In this document: positions 34,622-43,901 of the stretch, in pieces | How positions within the stretch are numbered: position 1 is the stretch's first letter | How the letters are laid out: each line of letters starts with the position of its first letter | Source: Lentzea cavernae | GTDB taxonomy: Bacteria; Actinomycetota; Actinomycetes; Mycobacteriales; Pseudonocardiaceae | Length of the DNA stretch: 64,000 nucleotides | Assembly: GCF_014653695.1 (NCBI RefSeq) | Contig: NZ_BNAR01000025.1 | Coordinates: forward strand, 1-64,000 | Direction: 5' to 3' | Program-made: the position numbers and the translations under genes | Notes under the pieces: generated by a model | What the model was told of the DNA's origin: nothing | Database searches by the model: none | What the model saw: only the letters and a program-made list of their open reading frames with translations

Positions 34622-34676
34622 TTGGGGGCGCAGCCCCCAAACCCCACCCGGCGGGCAAGCCCCCGGACCCCCTGGC
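34622..34676. repeat. Extragenic GC-rich palindromic element
   Basis: tgggggcgcagcccccaa followed by cggcgggcaagcccccggac. A closely similar unit follows tmRNA at 42842, and partial copies are at 28178 and 34995. Confidence 0.6.
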
Positions 34677-34846
34677 TCGTGCCACTTCGCGTCCACGAGC
34701 CTTGTTCGGCGGTTGGCTGGTGTTCCTCGTGATTCGAGGGGGTTGACCTGCGGGAACGGCGTTAGTGGGGGGTGGTGAAAATGCGGTTTTCGGGGGGTGT
34801 AGAGTTCTCCTTACAACAGCAAGACAGCAAGAAAAGCTAGAAGCGG

Positions 34847-34920
34847 CGCGGGGTGGAGCAGCTCGGTAGCTCGCTGGGCTCATAACCCAGAGGTCGCAGG
34901 TTCAAATCCTGTCCCCGCTA
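34847..34920 (+). tRNA. Initiator tRNA-Met (CAT), copy 2
   Basis: Identical over all 74 nt to 34491-34564. The 5' flank differs from that of copy 1, so it probably has its own promoter (a tagagt -10 at 34800). Its own terminator follows. Confidence 0.95.
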
Positions 34921-34926
34921 CTAGTC

Positions 34927-34960
34927 AAGAAGGCCGGAGCCATCAGGCTCCGGCCTTCTT
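34927..34960 (+). terminator. Terminator of initiator tRNA copy 2
   Basis: Stem aagaaggccggagcc / ggctccggccttctt, 6 nt after the tRNA. Confidence 0.9.
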
Positions 34961-35033
34961 CGCGTTGTGGTGCGGTTGCCGTCTTCCGGTCGTGCCGGGG
35001 GTGTGCGCCCCCGGACGCCACGGGTGGGGTCTT

Positions 35034-35243
35034 TCAGGTCATGTTCTCCGCCCAGTACTGGGCGCACAGCATGCTGGAGCAGATGCGGCCCTGACCGTTG
35101 ACGGTGCGGTGCTTGCGGATCTGCTTGCCGCACACCATGCACTCGTCCTTGCCCGCCTGTTCCGGGATGCCGCCCGTCACCCACGCCCTGGTGTGCGCCG
35201 CCACCTTCTTGTGGTCCAGCCACTTCAGGTTCAGGTTCTTCAT
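35034..35243 (-). CDS. Small zinc-binding hypothetical protein
   Basis: 69 residues from the ATG at 35243. The C-terminal half has a CMVC pair (about residue 36) and a second half-site ICSSMLCAQYW, together a likely zinc finger. The N-terminus NLNLKWLDHKKVAAHTRAW is basic. Similar short proteins are widespread in actinomycetes without known function. Confidence 0.7.
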   Translation of the reverse strand: MKNLNLKWLDHKKVAAHTRAWVTGGIPEQAGKDECMVCGKQIRKHRTVNGQGRICSSMLCAQYWAENMT

Positions 35244-35628
35244 GGTCCCCGACCTCCGTCGTCCGTGCGCCTGCCTGGCAGTGATCATTTTCCCGCAGAT
35301 GCAGGCGTGGGAAAGAGGTCGGAGCCGACATCACCAGGTCGTGCTACGCCTGCCCCCGACCGTCCATTCGGGTGGCTCCGGCCGGTGAGAGTCGTACCGC
35401 CGATCGAGTGAGAGCGGGGGACTTTCGTTTCTGCGAAAGGACTTTTCCATCCGGGATGGACACAGACGGTCAAGAGGCCAAACGCGTGAGGTCTGAAAAC
35501 TGCCGCTTACTCAGCGAGACTTTTCGTTGCTCCGCATGGCCCATCAGACTAGCCCGGTGATCAGCCACTGTGGACAGAACGGCTGACCATTGTGGACAGC
35601 TTCCCCCGGACGTGGGAACGTTGTTGGC
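35244..35628. other. Intergenic region upstream of padR
   Basis: No gene seen in 385 bp. It holds a short palindrome (ctttcgtttctgcgaaag, 35422-35439) and the paired PadR-site candidates listed separately. Confidence 0.5.
35565..35599. promoter_or_regulatory. Candidate PadR operator: paired direct repeat
   Basis: ccactgtggacag (35565-35577) and ccattgtggacag (35587-35599) start 22 bp apart, two helical turns, and end 29 bp before the padR start. Autoregulation is inferred; PadR regulators commonly repress their own genes. Confidence 0.45.
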
Positions 35629-36129
35629 GTGTCAGACCTGAATGCGACCGCAGCCGCCCTGCTCGGGCTGCTGCACGACGGACCCAAGACCGGTGGCCAG
35701 TTGGTGGCGGAGGCAGGAGACCGCTTCGGCGCGTTCTTCAGCGTGACCCGCTCCCAGGTGTACCGCGAGCTGCCCGCGCTGGCAGACCTTGGCCTGCTTC
35801 GCCTCGGCAAGCAGGGACCGCGGTCGAGCCAGCAGTACGTGCTGACCGCCGCGGGCAAGAAGGCCTTCAAGAACTGGCTGCTGTCCGAGCCGGGCCCGGA
35901 CCACCTGCGCAGCCCGCTCATCCTGCGCCTGGTGCACGCCGGCTCGTTGACCGCGAAGCAGCGCGAGTCCCTGATCGCGACCGCACGCACGACGTACGGT
36001 CAGGAGCAGGAGAGCGCGAAGAGCGCGGCCAAGACGGCGGAGGACCCCTACGCCAAGGCGGTGGCCGAGTTCGGCCTCGCTCACGCGAAGGCGGTTCTCA
36101 AGCTCCTCGACGCGATTCCGACCGCGTAG
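35629..36129 (+). CDS. PadR-family transcriptional regulator
   Basis: 166 residues from the GTG at 35629. The winged helix covers residues ~5-80 (AALLGLLHDGPKTGGQLV, VTRSQVYRELPALADLGLL, then the wing RSSQQYVLTAAGKKAF). The C-terminal helical part (LLSEPGPDHLRSPLILRLVHAG) is the PadR dimerisation helix region. It ends 60 bp before prfB. Ligand and targets are unknown. Confidence 0.9.
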   Translation: MSDLNATAAALLGLLHDGPKTGGQLVAEAGDRFGAFFSVTRSQVYRELPALADLGLLRLGKQGPRSSQQYVLTAAGKKAFKNWLLSEPGPDHLRSPLILRLVHAGSLTAKQRESLIATARTTYGQEQESAKSAAKTAEDPYAKAVAEFGLAHAKAVLKLLDAIPTA

Positions 36130-36189
36130 AAGAGGGCGTCCGCGAGCACCGGTCGCGAACTGTGACCGGTGCTGGCGTAATCTTTTTGC

Positions 36190-37293
36190 GTGAACCCGGA
36201 CGTCGAAGCAGACATCAAGGAACTCTCCGCGACGCTCTCGAGCATCGAGGCGGTGCTGGACCTCGATGCGTTGCGCGCCGCTGTCGCGGACCTGGAGGCG
36301 CAGGCCACCCGCCCCGACCTGTGGGACGACCAGGAGAAGGCGCAGAAGGTCACCAGCCAGCTCTCCCACAAGCAGGGTGAGCTGCGCCGCGTCACCGGCC
36401 TGCGTTCGCGCCTCGACGACCTCCCGCTGCTGTACGAACTGGCGGAGGAGGCCGAGGACGCCGAAGCGGCGGCCGACGCCGACAACGACCGCGCCAAGCT
36501 GCGCGAGGAGATCGCCAGCCTCGAGGTGCGCACGCTGCTGTCCGGCGAGTACGACGAGCGCAACGCGCTCATCACCATCCGCGCCGAGGCCGGTGGCGTC
36601 GACGCCGCGGACTTCGCCGAGATGCTGCTGCGCATGTACTCGCGCTGGGCTGAGCGCCACAACTACGGCGTCGACGTGTTCGACACGTCCTACGCCGAAG
36701 AAGCGGGCATCAAGTCCGCCACGTTCCGCGTCAGCGCCCCGTACGCCTACGGCACGCTGAGCGTCGAGCAGGGCACGCACCGCCTCGTGCGCATTTCGCC
36801 GTTCGACAACCAGGGCCGCCGCCAGACGTCGTTCGCCGGCGTCGAGGTCGTGCCCGTCGTCGAGCAGACCGACCACGTCGAGATCGACGAGAAGGACCTG
36901 CGCGTCGACGTCTACCGCTCGTCCGGCCCCGGCGGCCAGGGCGTCAACACGACCGACTCGGCGGTGCGCCTCACGCACATCCCGACCGGCATCGTGGTGT
37001 CCTGCCAGAACGAGCGCTCGCAGCTGCAGAACAAGGCCACGGCCATGAACGTCCTGCAGGCCAAGCTGCTCGAGCGCCGCCGGCAGGAGGAGCAGGCCAA
37101 GATGGACGCGCTGAAGGACTCCGGCTCCAGCTGGGGCAACCAGATGCGCTCCTACGTCCTGCACCCGTACCAGATGGTCAAGGACCTGCGGAACAACCAC
37201 GAGGTCGGCAACCCGTCCGCGGTGCTCGACGGGGAGATCGACGACTTCCTCGAGGCCGGCATCCGGTGGCGCAAGCAGTCCCAGCAGGGCTAG
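36190..37293 (+). CDS. prfB: Peptide chain release factor 2
   Basis: 367 residues from a GTG. The codon-recognition tripeptide SPF is present ([15 protein letters not shown], near residue 202) and the catalytic GGQ occurs in [18 protein letters not shown]2 reads UGA and UAA. The gene is one uninterrupted frame, without the internal-UGA programmed frameshift used by many other bacteria. A terminator separates it from ftsE, the conserved downstream neighbour. Confidence 0.97.
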   Translation: MNPDVEADIKELSATLSSIEAVLDLDALRAAVADLEAQATRPDLWDDQEKAQKVTSQLSHKQGELRRVTGLRSRLDDLPLLYELAEEAEDAEAAADADNDRAKLREEIASLEVRTLLSGEYDERNALITIRAEAGGVDAADFAEMLLRMYSRWAERHNYGVDVFDTSYAEEAGIKSATFRVSAPYAYGTLSVEQGTHRLVRISPFDNQGRRQTSFAGVEVVPVVEQTDHVEIDEKDLRVDVYRSSGPGGQGVNTTDSAVRLTHIPTGIVVSCQNERSQLQNKATAMNVLQAKLLERRRQEEQAKMDALKDSGSSWGNQMRSYVLHPYQMVKDLRNNHEVGNPSAVLDGEIDDFLEAGIRWRKQSQQG

Positions 37294-37309
37294 CGCACGA
37301 TCTGAGTCG

Positions 37310-37352
37310 AAGAGCACGTTCTGCCCCGAACGAGGGCCGGACGTGCTCTTTT
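37310..37352 (+). terminator. Terminator after prfB
   Basis: Stem aagagcacgt / acgtgctctt followed by ttt, 17 bp after the stop. Confidence 0.75.
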
Positions 37353-37467
37353 CGTGAACGGGTCGTGCCTGGTCGGACACACCGCGTCGAGGTCCGAGCC
37401 GCCCTTCCGGGGCCGGAAGTTAACCGGAACGGGGGCTTTACCCCGGCCATGAGTAGACTCGCGCCTC

Positions 37468-38157
37468 GTGATTCGTCTCGAACACGTTTCCAAGGTCTAC
37501 AAGACCTCCACGCGTCCCGCGCTCGACGACGTGTCCGTCGAGATGGAAAAGGGTGAGTTCGTCTTCCTGATCGGGCCTTCCGGGTCCGGCAAGTCGACGT
37601 TCCTGCGCCTGCTGCTGCGCGAAGAGGTGCCGACCAGGGGACGCGTCTACGTCTCCAACTTCGACGTCGCCAAGATGTCGCGGCGCAGGGTCCCCCGCCT
37701 GCGCCAGTCGATCGGCTGCGTGTTCCAGGACTTCCGCCTTCTGCCCACGAAGACGGTCGCCGAGAACGTGGCGTTCGCGCTCGAGGTCATCGGCAAGCCC
37801 CGCAACACCATCGTCAAGGTGGTGCCGGAGGTGCTGCAGCTGGTGGGCCTCGACGGCAAGGAGGACCGGTTCCCGACCGAGCTGTCCGGTGGTGAGCAGC
37901 AGCGCGTCGCGATCGCCCGTGCGTTCGTGAACCGCCCGCTGGTGCTGATCGCCGACGAGCCGACCGGAAACCTGGACCCCGACACGAGCCAGGACATCAT
38001 GTTGCTGCTGGAGCGGATCAACCGCACCGGCACGACCGTCATCATGGCCACGCACGACCACGGCATCGTCGACTCGATGCGCCGCCGAGTGGTGGAGCTC
38101 TCGTACGGCAAGGTCGTCCGTGATGACGCGCGCGGCGTTTACGGCGTTGGCCGTTAA
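37468..38157 (+). CDS. ftsE: Cell-division ABC ATPase FtsE
   Basis: 229 residues. Walker [15 protein letters not shown] near residue 36, signature [19 protein letters not shown], Walker [14 protein letters not shown]-loop ATHDHGIVD. FtsE powers FtsX in the divisome to activate peptidoglycan hydrolases. It lies 40 bp upstream of ftsX. GTG start. Confidence 0.97.
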   Translation: MIRLEHVSKVYKTSTRPALDDVSVEMEKGEFVFLIGPSGSGKSTFLRLLLREEVPTRGRVYVSNFDVAKMSRRRVPRLRQSIGCVFQDFRLLPTKTVAENVAFALEVIGKPRNTIVKVVPEVLQLVGLDGKEDRFPTELSGGEQQRVAIARAFVNRPLVLIADEPTGNLDPDTSQDIMLLLERINRTGTTVIMATHDHGIVDSMRRRVVELSYGKVVRDDARGVYGVGR

Positions 38158-38197
38158 GCGTCCCTAGATCCCCGACCCCCAAGGAACCCCGCCCCCG

Positions 38198-39100
38198 ATG
38201 CGTACCAGCTTCGTGTTCAGCGAGGTCATCACCGGACTTCGCCGGAACGTCACGATGACGATCGCGATGATCCTCACGACCGCCATCTCGCTCGGGCTGC
38301 TCGGCGGTGGCCTGCTCGTCGTCCGCATGGTCGACAAGATGCAGGCCAACTACGCGGGCAAGCTCGAGGTCTCCGTGCTGCTGACGAACGACGTCAGCGC
38401 CAACGACAAGGACTGCACCCAGCAGCCGTGCGCAGGTCTGCGCAAGGACCTGGAGTCGACCTCCGGCGTCGAGACGGTGGTGTTCCAGAACCGCGACGAG
38501 GGCTTCGAGCGCTTCAAGCGGATCTTCGAGGCCCAGCCGGAACTGCTCAAGCTCGCGCGTCCCGAAGCCATCCCGGCGACGTTCCGCGTGAAGCTCGAGG
38601 ACCCGGAGCGCACCGACGTCATCAAGACGGCCTTCGAGGGCAAGCCCGGTGTGAAGGGCGTCGACGACCAGGGCAAGTTCCTGGAGAGGTTCTTCGAGGG
38701 CCTCAACGGCATGCGCGACGTCGCCCTGATCCTCGCGCTCATCCAGGCGTTCGCCGCGCTGCTGCTGATCTCGAACACCATCCAGGTGTCGGCGTTCACC
38801 CGCCGCGTCGAGGTCGGCATCATGCGCCTGGTGGGCGCGACCCGGTGGTACACGCAGCTGCCGTTCCTCATCGAGGCGGTCGTCGCGGGCATCATCGGCT
38901 CGGTCACCGCGGTCGGCGGCCTGGTGCTGTTCAAGGCGTTCTTCCTCGACCGGATCACCCGCAACCTCACCGAGTCGGGCATCATCCCGCCGATCGGCTA
39001 CCTGGACATCCTGATCGTGTCGCCCTGGCTGTTCCTCGTCGCGATAGTCATCTCGGCGACCACCGGCTACGTGACACTCCGCCTCTACGTGCGCCTTTAA
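38198..39100 (+). CDS. ftsX: Cell-division ABC permease FtsX
   Basis: 300 residues. An N-terminal membrane helix (MTIAMILTTAISLGLLGGGLL) is followed by a large extracellular domain (residues ~50-165) with a CTQQPC disulfide candidate. Three further helices follow, with EVGIMRLVGATRWYTQLPFLIEAVV in the FtsX permease domain. The extracellular domain binds cell-wall hydrolases (RipC type in mycobacteria). Confidence 0.96.
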   Translation: MRTSFVFSEVITGLRRNVTMTIAMILTTAISLGLLGGGLLVVRMVDKMQANYAGKLEVSVLLTNDVSANDKDCTQQPCAGLRKDLESTSGVETVVFQNRDEGFERFKRIFEAQPELLKLARPEAIPATFRVKLEDPERTDVIKTAFEGKPGVKGVDDQGKFLERFFEGLNGMRDVALILALIQAFAALLLISNTIQVSAFTRRVEVGIMRLVGATRWYTQLPFLIEAVVAGIIGSVTAVGGLVLFKAFFLDRITRNLTESGIIPPIGYLDILIVSPWLFLVAIVISATTGYVTLRLYVRL

Positions 39101-39130
39101 GTATTTTGCCGAGCATTTAGACTGGTCGTC

Positions 39131-39607
39131 ATGGTCAAGGAACGCGGGCAGAAGGTCATCGCGTCGAACCGCAAGGCTCGGCACGACTGGTCCATTCTGG
39201 ACACCTACGAGGCGGGCATTCAGCTCGTCGGCACCGAGGTGAAGAGCCTGCGCATGGGCCGGGCGTCCCTCGTGGACGCCTTCGCCCAGGTCGACGACGG
39301 CGAGATCTGGCTGCACGCGCTGCACATCCCGGAGTACGTCGCGGGCACCTGGACGAACCACGAGGTCCGGCGCAAGCGCAAGCTCCTGCTGCACAAGGCG
39401 GAGATCGAGCGGCTGATCGGCAAGACCAAGGAGTCCGGTCTGTCGCTCGTGCCGTTGCAGATGTACTTCAAGGACGGCTACGTCAAGGTCGAGATCGCCC
39501 TCGCGAAGGGCAAGAAGGCCTACGACAAGCGCCAGGACCTCGCGAAGCGCGACGCGAACCGCGAGATCGCCAGGGCGCACGGACGGGCGCTGAAGGGTCG
39601 TTACTGA
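39131..39607 (+). CDS. smpB: tmRNA-binding protein SmpB
   Basis: 158 residues. Motifs: [29 protein letters not shown] near the N-terminus, [23 protein letters not shown], and the lysine/arginine-rich tail [20 protein letters not shown]. SmpB delivers tmRNA to stalled ribosomes; the tmRNA gene ssrA lies 2.8 kb downstream. The stop overlaps the next start by 1 bp. Confidence 0.97.
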   Translation: MVKERGQKVIASNRKARHDWSILDTYEAGIQLVGTEVKSLRMGRASLVDAFAQVDDGEIWLHALHIPEYVAGTWTNHEVRRKRKLLLHKAEIERLIGKTKESGLSLVPLQMYFKDGYVKVEIALAKGKKAYDKRQDLAKRDANREIARAHGRALKGRY

Positions 39608-40434
39608 TGGCACTGGTGGACGTCCACGTCCACTTCATGCCGCAGAACGTCCTGGACAAGGTCTGGGCGTACTTCGACCGCGTGCGCGAATCCGGTGTCG
39701 ACTGGTTCATCCAGTACCGAACTGACGAGAACGCCCGCCTCACCGCACTGCGGGAGGTGGGCGTTTCCGCGTTCGCGCCGCTGGTCTACCCGCACAAGGC
39801 CGGCATGGCGCAGTGGCTGAACGACTGGGTGGCCGACTTCGCGGCGCGGGTTCCCGAGGCGGTGCCGACGGGCACGTTCTACGCGGAACCGGGCGCCGAG
39901 GCGTACGTGCGCAAGGCGCTGGAGGCTGGTGCGCGGTGCTTCAAGTCGCACGTGCAGGTCGGTGGTTACGACCCGCGTGACGTGCTGCTGGACGGCGTCT
40001 GGGGGCAGCTCGCGGAGGCGGGCGTGCCGGTGGTCGTGCACTGCGGAGACGGGCCGTACCCCGGCGAGCACACGGGGCTGAGCATCTTCGACGAGGTGCT
40101 GCGACAGCACCCGCGGCTGACGGCGGTCATCGCCCACGCGGGGATGCCGGACTACTCAGGCGCGCTGGACCTGGTCGAGCGCTACCCGAACGTGCACGTC
40201 GACACCACGATGGTGGGCGTTCCGTTCGTCGAGCGGATGACACCGCTGCCGCCCGGCTGGCGTTCGCGGATCGCGGGGCTCGCGGACCGGGTCGTGCTGG
40301 GCACCGACTTCCCGAACATCCCGTACCGCTACGAGGTGCAGCTCGACGCCATCCGGTCGTGGGGCCTGGACGCCGCGGCCGAGCAGGCGGTGCTGCACGA
40401 CAACGGCGCCCGTCTGCTTCAGCTGTCGAGGTAG
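39607..40434 (+). CDS. Amidohydrolase-2-type metal-dependent hydrolase
   Basis: 275 residues. TIM-barrel amidohydrolase signatures: VDVHVHFMPQ at the N-terminus, a later VVVHCGDGP, AVIAHAGMPDYSGALDLVERYPNVHVDTTM, and the Asp of LGTDFPNIPY. This is the layout of the ACMSD-like family. It is coupled to smpB by a 1-bp overlap although no functional link is known. It converges on the response regulator, overlapping by 16 bp. Confidence 0.9.
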   Translation: MALVDVHVHFMPQNVLDKVWAYFDRVRESGVDWFIQYRTDENARLTALREVGVSAFAPLVYPHKAGMAQWLNDWVADFAARVPEAVPTGTFYAEPGAEAYVRKALEAGARCFKSHVQVGGYDPRDVLLDGVWGQLAEAGVPVVVHCGDGPYPGEHTGLSIFDEVLRQHPRLTAVIAHAGMPDYSGALDLVERYPNVHVDTTMVGVPFVERMTPLPPGWRSRIAGLADRVVLGTDFPNIPYRYEVQLDAIRSWGLDAAAEQAVLHDNGARLLQLSR

Positions 40435-41060
40435 GCGAGAACGGCGCGCACCCGGCGGTGCTCGGAGTTCGACGGCTCGAGGCCGAGCTTCGCGAAGATG
40501 TTGCCGACGTGCTTCTCCACCGCGCCGTCCGAGACGACGAGCGTGCCGGCGATGGCCGTGTTCGACAGGCCCTGCGCCATCAGGCCGAGCACCTCGCGTT
40601 CGCGCGGCGTCAGCTTGTCGACGGGGCTCTTCTTGCTGCGCACCATGAGCTGCGTGATCACCTCGTGGTCGATGCTCGTGCCACCGTCGGCGACCCTGCG
40701 CACCGCGTCGACGAACTCCTTGACGTCGGCCACCCGTTCCTTGAGGAGATAACCGACGCCGCTCGCACCGCCCGCGAGGAGTTCCACGGCGTAGCGCTCC
40801 TCCACGTACTGCGACAGCACCAGCACCGGCAGCCCGGGATAACGCCGGCGGCACTCTATGGCGGCCCGCAGACCCTCGTCGGTGAACGTCGGCGGCATCC
40901 GCACGTCCACCACGCACAGGTCCGGCCGGTGCTCGGTGACGGCGTCCAGCAGGTCGTCACCGTTCTCCACCGCCGCGACGGTCTCGATGCCCTCGTCGGC
41001 GAGCAACCGCTGCACGCCCACCCTCAACAGCACCGAGTCCTCGGCGATCACCACGCGCAC
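40419..41060 (-). CDS. NarL/LuxR-family response regulator
   Basis: 213 residues from a GTG. Receiver domain: VVIAEDS acidic pocket, phospho-Asp in LCVVDVRMPP, later LSQYVE and LLKERV. The LuxR-type helix-turn-helix reads LTPREREVLGLMAQGLSNTAIAGTLVVSDGAVEKHVGNIFAKLGL. It overlaps the kinase gene by 13 bp, forming a pair with it. Target genes are unknown; the divergent tmRNA promoter is close to the kinase start. Confidence 0.95.
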   Translation of the reverse strand: MRVVIAEDSVLLRVGVQRLLADEGIETVAAVENGDDLLDAVTEHRPDLCVVDVRMPPTFTDEGLRAAIECRRRYPGLPVLVLSQYVEERYAVELLAGGASGVGYLLKERVADVKEFVDAVRRVADGGTSIDHEVITQLMVRSKKSPVDKLTPREREVLGLMAQGLSNTAIAGTLVVSDGAVEKHVGNIFAKLGLEPSNSEHRRVRAVLAYLDS

Positions 41061-42286
41061 GGCAACTCCGCTCGAATAACGGTCGGCCCACCGTTCGGGC
41101 TGACGACGACAACCACACCGTCGATCGTGGCAGCCCGGTCCGCGAGCCCGGCGAGACCGCCACCCGGCTTCACCTCGGCGCCGCCCTGACCGTTGTCGGT
41201 GACCTCGACCAGCACCCCCGTGTCCACCCTGTTGACCCGCACGGTCGCCTTGGTGCCGTTGGAGTGCTTGGTGATGTTCGTGAGCGCCTCGCCGACGGTG
41301 AAGTACGCGGCGCTCTCCACCGCCGTCGGCGGCCGCGGCTCGACGTTGACCTGCAGGTCCACCTCGATCGGCACACGGGCGGCGAGCGCGGACAGCGCGG
41401 CGTCGAGCCCCCGGTCGCCCAGGACCGACGGGTAGATGCCCCGCGCCAGGTCCCGCAGCTCCTTGATGGCGAGCTTCGCGTCCGCGTGCGCCTCCGCGAT
41501 GAGCTCGGCCGCACCCTGCGGGTCGCTGTCCATCTTGGACTTCGCCCGGCCCAGGCCCATGGCCACCGCCACGAGCCGCTGCTGCGCGCCGTCGTGCAGA
41601 TCGCGTTCGATCCGCCGGCGCTCCGCCTCGGCCGCCTCCACACCACGCGCACGGCTCGACTGCAGCCGCTCCGCCTCGATCGCCAGCGCGTCCGCACGCG
41701 TCGGCCCGAGCATCGCCCGCGCGAACTTGCCGTGCACCGAACCGAGCCACCGCGTCCCCAGCGCCGCGAACGGGATCAGCGCCAGCCCGATCAACGACAC
41801 CGGCAACGCCGACACGAACGAGTCGATCGTCCAGAACTCGCCCACGATCACCGCGAACGGCGCCGAGCCGATCCAGAACGGCACCGCGATGAACCCCGCC
41901 ACCACCGACCACATGGCGACGACCGAGGCGAACTCCAGGATCCCGATGGGCAGCAGCAGCAAGAGGTAACCGAAATCGCGCCACGTCGCCGGATCCGTGA
42001 ACTGCGCCTTCCAGCGCTGCCACAACGTGCCCGGTGGCGTCTCCCGGTACGGCTGGGGGATGTCCGTGCGCAACGCCGCCCGCACCCACGACCGCTCGAT
42101 CGTCGCGCCACCCCGCACGACGTTCATCGCGAGCCACAGCAGCGGCAGACCCACCCAGATGATGGCGGTCGCGAACCCGACCACGGTCAGCACGACGGAG
42201 AGGGTGAACCAGAAGATGCCGGTCACCAGGTTGGTCAGCAGGTAGAACCCGGCTGCGAGCGCGTTCGGTTTCCTCATGACGTCCAT
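41048..42286 (-). CDS. Two-component sensor histidine kinase (HisKA_3)
   Basis: 412 residues from the ATG at 42286. An N-terminal sensor region has membrane helices around residues 10-50 and 100-190. The dimerisation/phosphoacceptor motif is RRIERDLHDGAQQRLVAVAMG, followed by a HATPase domain with AAYFTVGEALTNITKHSNG and TDNGQGG. The N-terminal membrane domain resembles the sensor domains of LiaS/DesK-like envelope-stress kinases. It is paired with the overlapping response regulator. Confidence 0.94.
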   Translation of the reverse strand: MDVMRKPNALAAGFYLLTNLVTGIFWFTLSVVLTVVGFATAIIWVGLPLLWLAMNVVRGGATIERSWVRAALRTDIPQPYRETPPGTLWQRWKAQFTDPATWRDFGYLLLLLPIGILEFASVVAMWSVVAGFIAVPFWIGSAPFAVIVGEFWTIDSFVSALPVSLIGLALIPFAALGTRWLGSVHGKFARAMLGPTRADALAIEAERLQSSRARGVEAAEAERRRIERDLHDGAQQRLVAVAMGLGRAKSKMDSDPQGAAELIAEAHADAKLAIKELRDLARGIYPSVLGDRGLDAALSALAARVPIEVDLQVNVEPRPPTAVESAAYFTVGEALTNITKHSNGTKATVRVNRVDTGVLVEVTDNGQGGAEVKPGGGLAGLADRAATIDGVVVVVSPNGGPTVIRAELPCAW

Positions 42287-42408
42287 GGTGTCGTTCCCGC
42301 TGGTCAGAGACCATCTGGCCAGCCATCCGGTCCGAGGTGGGGACAGCCCTACCTGCCTCGGGAAGAACTCGCTGGCCCCAGTCGTTATGCTAGGCGCAAC
42401 CACTACCA

Positions 42409-42783
42409 GGGGGTGAACGGTTTCGACTGTGGACGTTGATTCAGGGGAAGCGTGCCGGTGCAGGCGAGAGACCACCGTTAAGCGTCATCGCAAACCAATA
42501 AGCGCCACGTCTAACGACAAGCGCACCGCTTACGCTCTCGCTGCCTGACAGCAGAGCTAGTGGTTGTCGACCTAGGAGTGCCTTCGGCCTAGTGCTCGGC
42601 ATCAGCTAGAGGGCTTACCTGCAGTCTCGGTCGCGGAGACTGTTCGGGAAACTCACAGCGACTGGGCCCGTCACACCAGCTCGTCCGCATGACTGGTGGG
42701 GTCAAGCAGAGACATCGCGGACTGCGCACGGAGAAGCCCTGATGAACCGCCACAGGACCCGGGTTCGATTCCCGGCACCTCCA
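42409..42783 (+). ncRNA. ssrA: Transfer-messenger RNA (tmRNA)
   Basis: About 375 nt. The 5' end gggggtgaacggtttcgac and the 3' end ggttcgattcccggcacctcca form the tRNA-like domain; the acceptor stem pairs gggggtg with cacctcc. The tag frame starts at gcc 42504 and ends at tga 42548, encoding ATSNDKRTAYALAA. The ALAA end is the protease degron. Its partner SmpB is encoded 2.8 kb upstream. Confidence 0.96.
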
Positions 42784-42841
42784 CTCGTTGGGCGAGTGCT
42801 GCTCGTGGAGCGCACTCGCCCTTCCTCGTTTCGGGCGTCTT

Positions 42842-42899
42842 CTGGGGGCCGAGCCCCCAGACCCCCGGCCGGCGGGCTCCGCCCCCGGACCCCCGACCG
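42842..42899. repeat. Extragenic GC-rich palindromic element
   Basis: tgggggccgagcccccagac, then cggcgggctccgcccccggac, closely matching the unit after the first initiator tRNA (34622-34676). It starts 58 bp after tmRNA. Confidence 0.6.
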
Positions 42900-42927
42900 G
42901 CTCGTCGCTTCGCGACGTCGCGGTCCA

Positions 42928-43860
42928 TCAAGAAGAGTGCTTGGTCTGGATTGCGTTCGTGAGGGAGTTCAGGAAGTCGGGGGCGTCGAACATCTTGCCT
43001 GCCGAGGCGACGCCTGTGGTGGTGAAGCGGCCTGATAGCAGGCGTTCTGCGGCTTCCACGGCTAGAGGGGCGCTTACGGCGTAGATGTCCTTGCCGGTGG
43101 CGGTGAGGCGGCGTTCCTCGTCTGCTCGGCGGACTCGGACGTCCACCTCGAAGGTTTCTGGTTCCTGGCGTTCGGCCGCGGCTTGGAGGCCTTGAGCGGC
43201 GGAAAGCGACATGTAGTTGGTCACCGACGGGATTTTGAGGTGGCTGGGGATCGTGATGACGTCGGCCATCGAGAACTCGGCGATCACCTGGCGGGTGCCG
43301 TCGGTGAAGTCCCAGTCCAGGGTTGTCGGGGTGTCGTCGTGGTACTGGAGTTCGGACTCGTGGAAGCGGACGCGGCGGCCGTTGCGTCGTTCGCGGGAGA
43401 CCCGGCCTGCGGTCAGGGTGCCGGGGGTGGGTTGCCAGTTGCTCAGGTTGTAGGCGATGTGGGCCTCGTCGGCCGTGGTCCAGTCGGCCATCGCGGCGGT
43501 GACGAGCAGGTCGCTCAGGCCTCCGAAGAAGGCCATGGCGGGTACTGCCGGGATCTTGGCGCCTCGGGCGAACGTGTCGGCGTTCGCTTCGATCTCGGCT
43601 GCCACGTCGACGTACGGGATGCCGGCGCGTTCGGCGGCGGCTAGCAGGGGCAGGGCTGTTGTCGCGAACGGGCCGGCGGTGTTGATGACCGCTGAGGCGC
43701 CGGTGAGGGCGCGGTCGAGGGCTGCCGGGTCGTCGGCGGTGGCATGGGCCCTGCCGAACGGGAGCGGGGTGTGGCCGCGCTTCTCCAGTTCTGCCACGAC
43801 GAAGCTGCCGGTCGTTCCCGAAGCGCCGTAGACCGCGATGTTGTGTCCCATGTGGACCAT
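42928..43860 (-). CDS. Saccharopine-dehydrogenase-like NAD(P)-binding protein
   Basis: 310 residues (ATG at 43860; a second ATG 9 bp downstream is possible). The N-terminal Rossmann motif reads IAVYGASGTTGSFVVAELEKRG, then ASAVINTAGPFATTALPLLAAA and YVDVAAEIE, as in saccharopine reductase-like enzymes and trans-acting enoyl reductases. The C-terminal domain has no clear substrate motif. It is divergent from a GlxA-type AraC regulator 41 bp away, its likely controller. Confidence 0.88.
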   Translation of the reverse strand: MVHMGHNIAVYGASGTTGSFVVAELEKRGHTPLPFGRAHATADDPAALDRALTGASAVINTAGPFATTALPLLAAAERAGIPYVDVAAEIEANADTFARGAKIPAVPAMAFFGGLSDLLVTAAMADWTTADEAHIAYNLSNWQPTPGTLTAGRVSRERRNGRRVRFHESELQYHDDTPTTLDWDFTDGTRQVIAEFSMADVITIPSHLKIPSVTNYMSLSAAQGLQAAAERQEPETFEVDVRVRRADEERRLTATGKDIYAVSAPLAVEAAERLLSGRFTTTGVASAGKMFDAPDFLNSLTNAIQTKHSS

Positions 43861-43901
43861 TCAAGGGGTGGGATCGGGGAGTAGCTAGTGTCTGGAACGA
43901 C

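Noticed and set aside
36190-36300. Programmed frameshift in prfB.
   Set aside because: The gene reads in one frame from the GTG; there is no internal in-frame UGA with a cttt-type slippery site near codon 25.
42286-42475. Longer N-terminus for the minus-strand sensor kinase reaching into tmRNA.
   Set aside because: The extra ~63 residues lack family features, and the reading frame would overlap the tmRNA 5' end.
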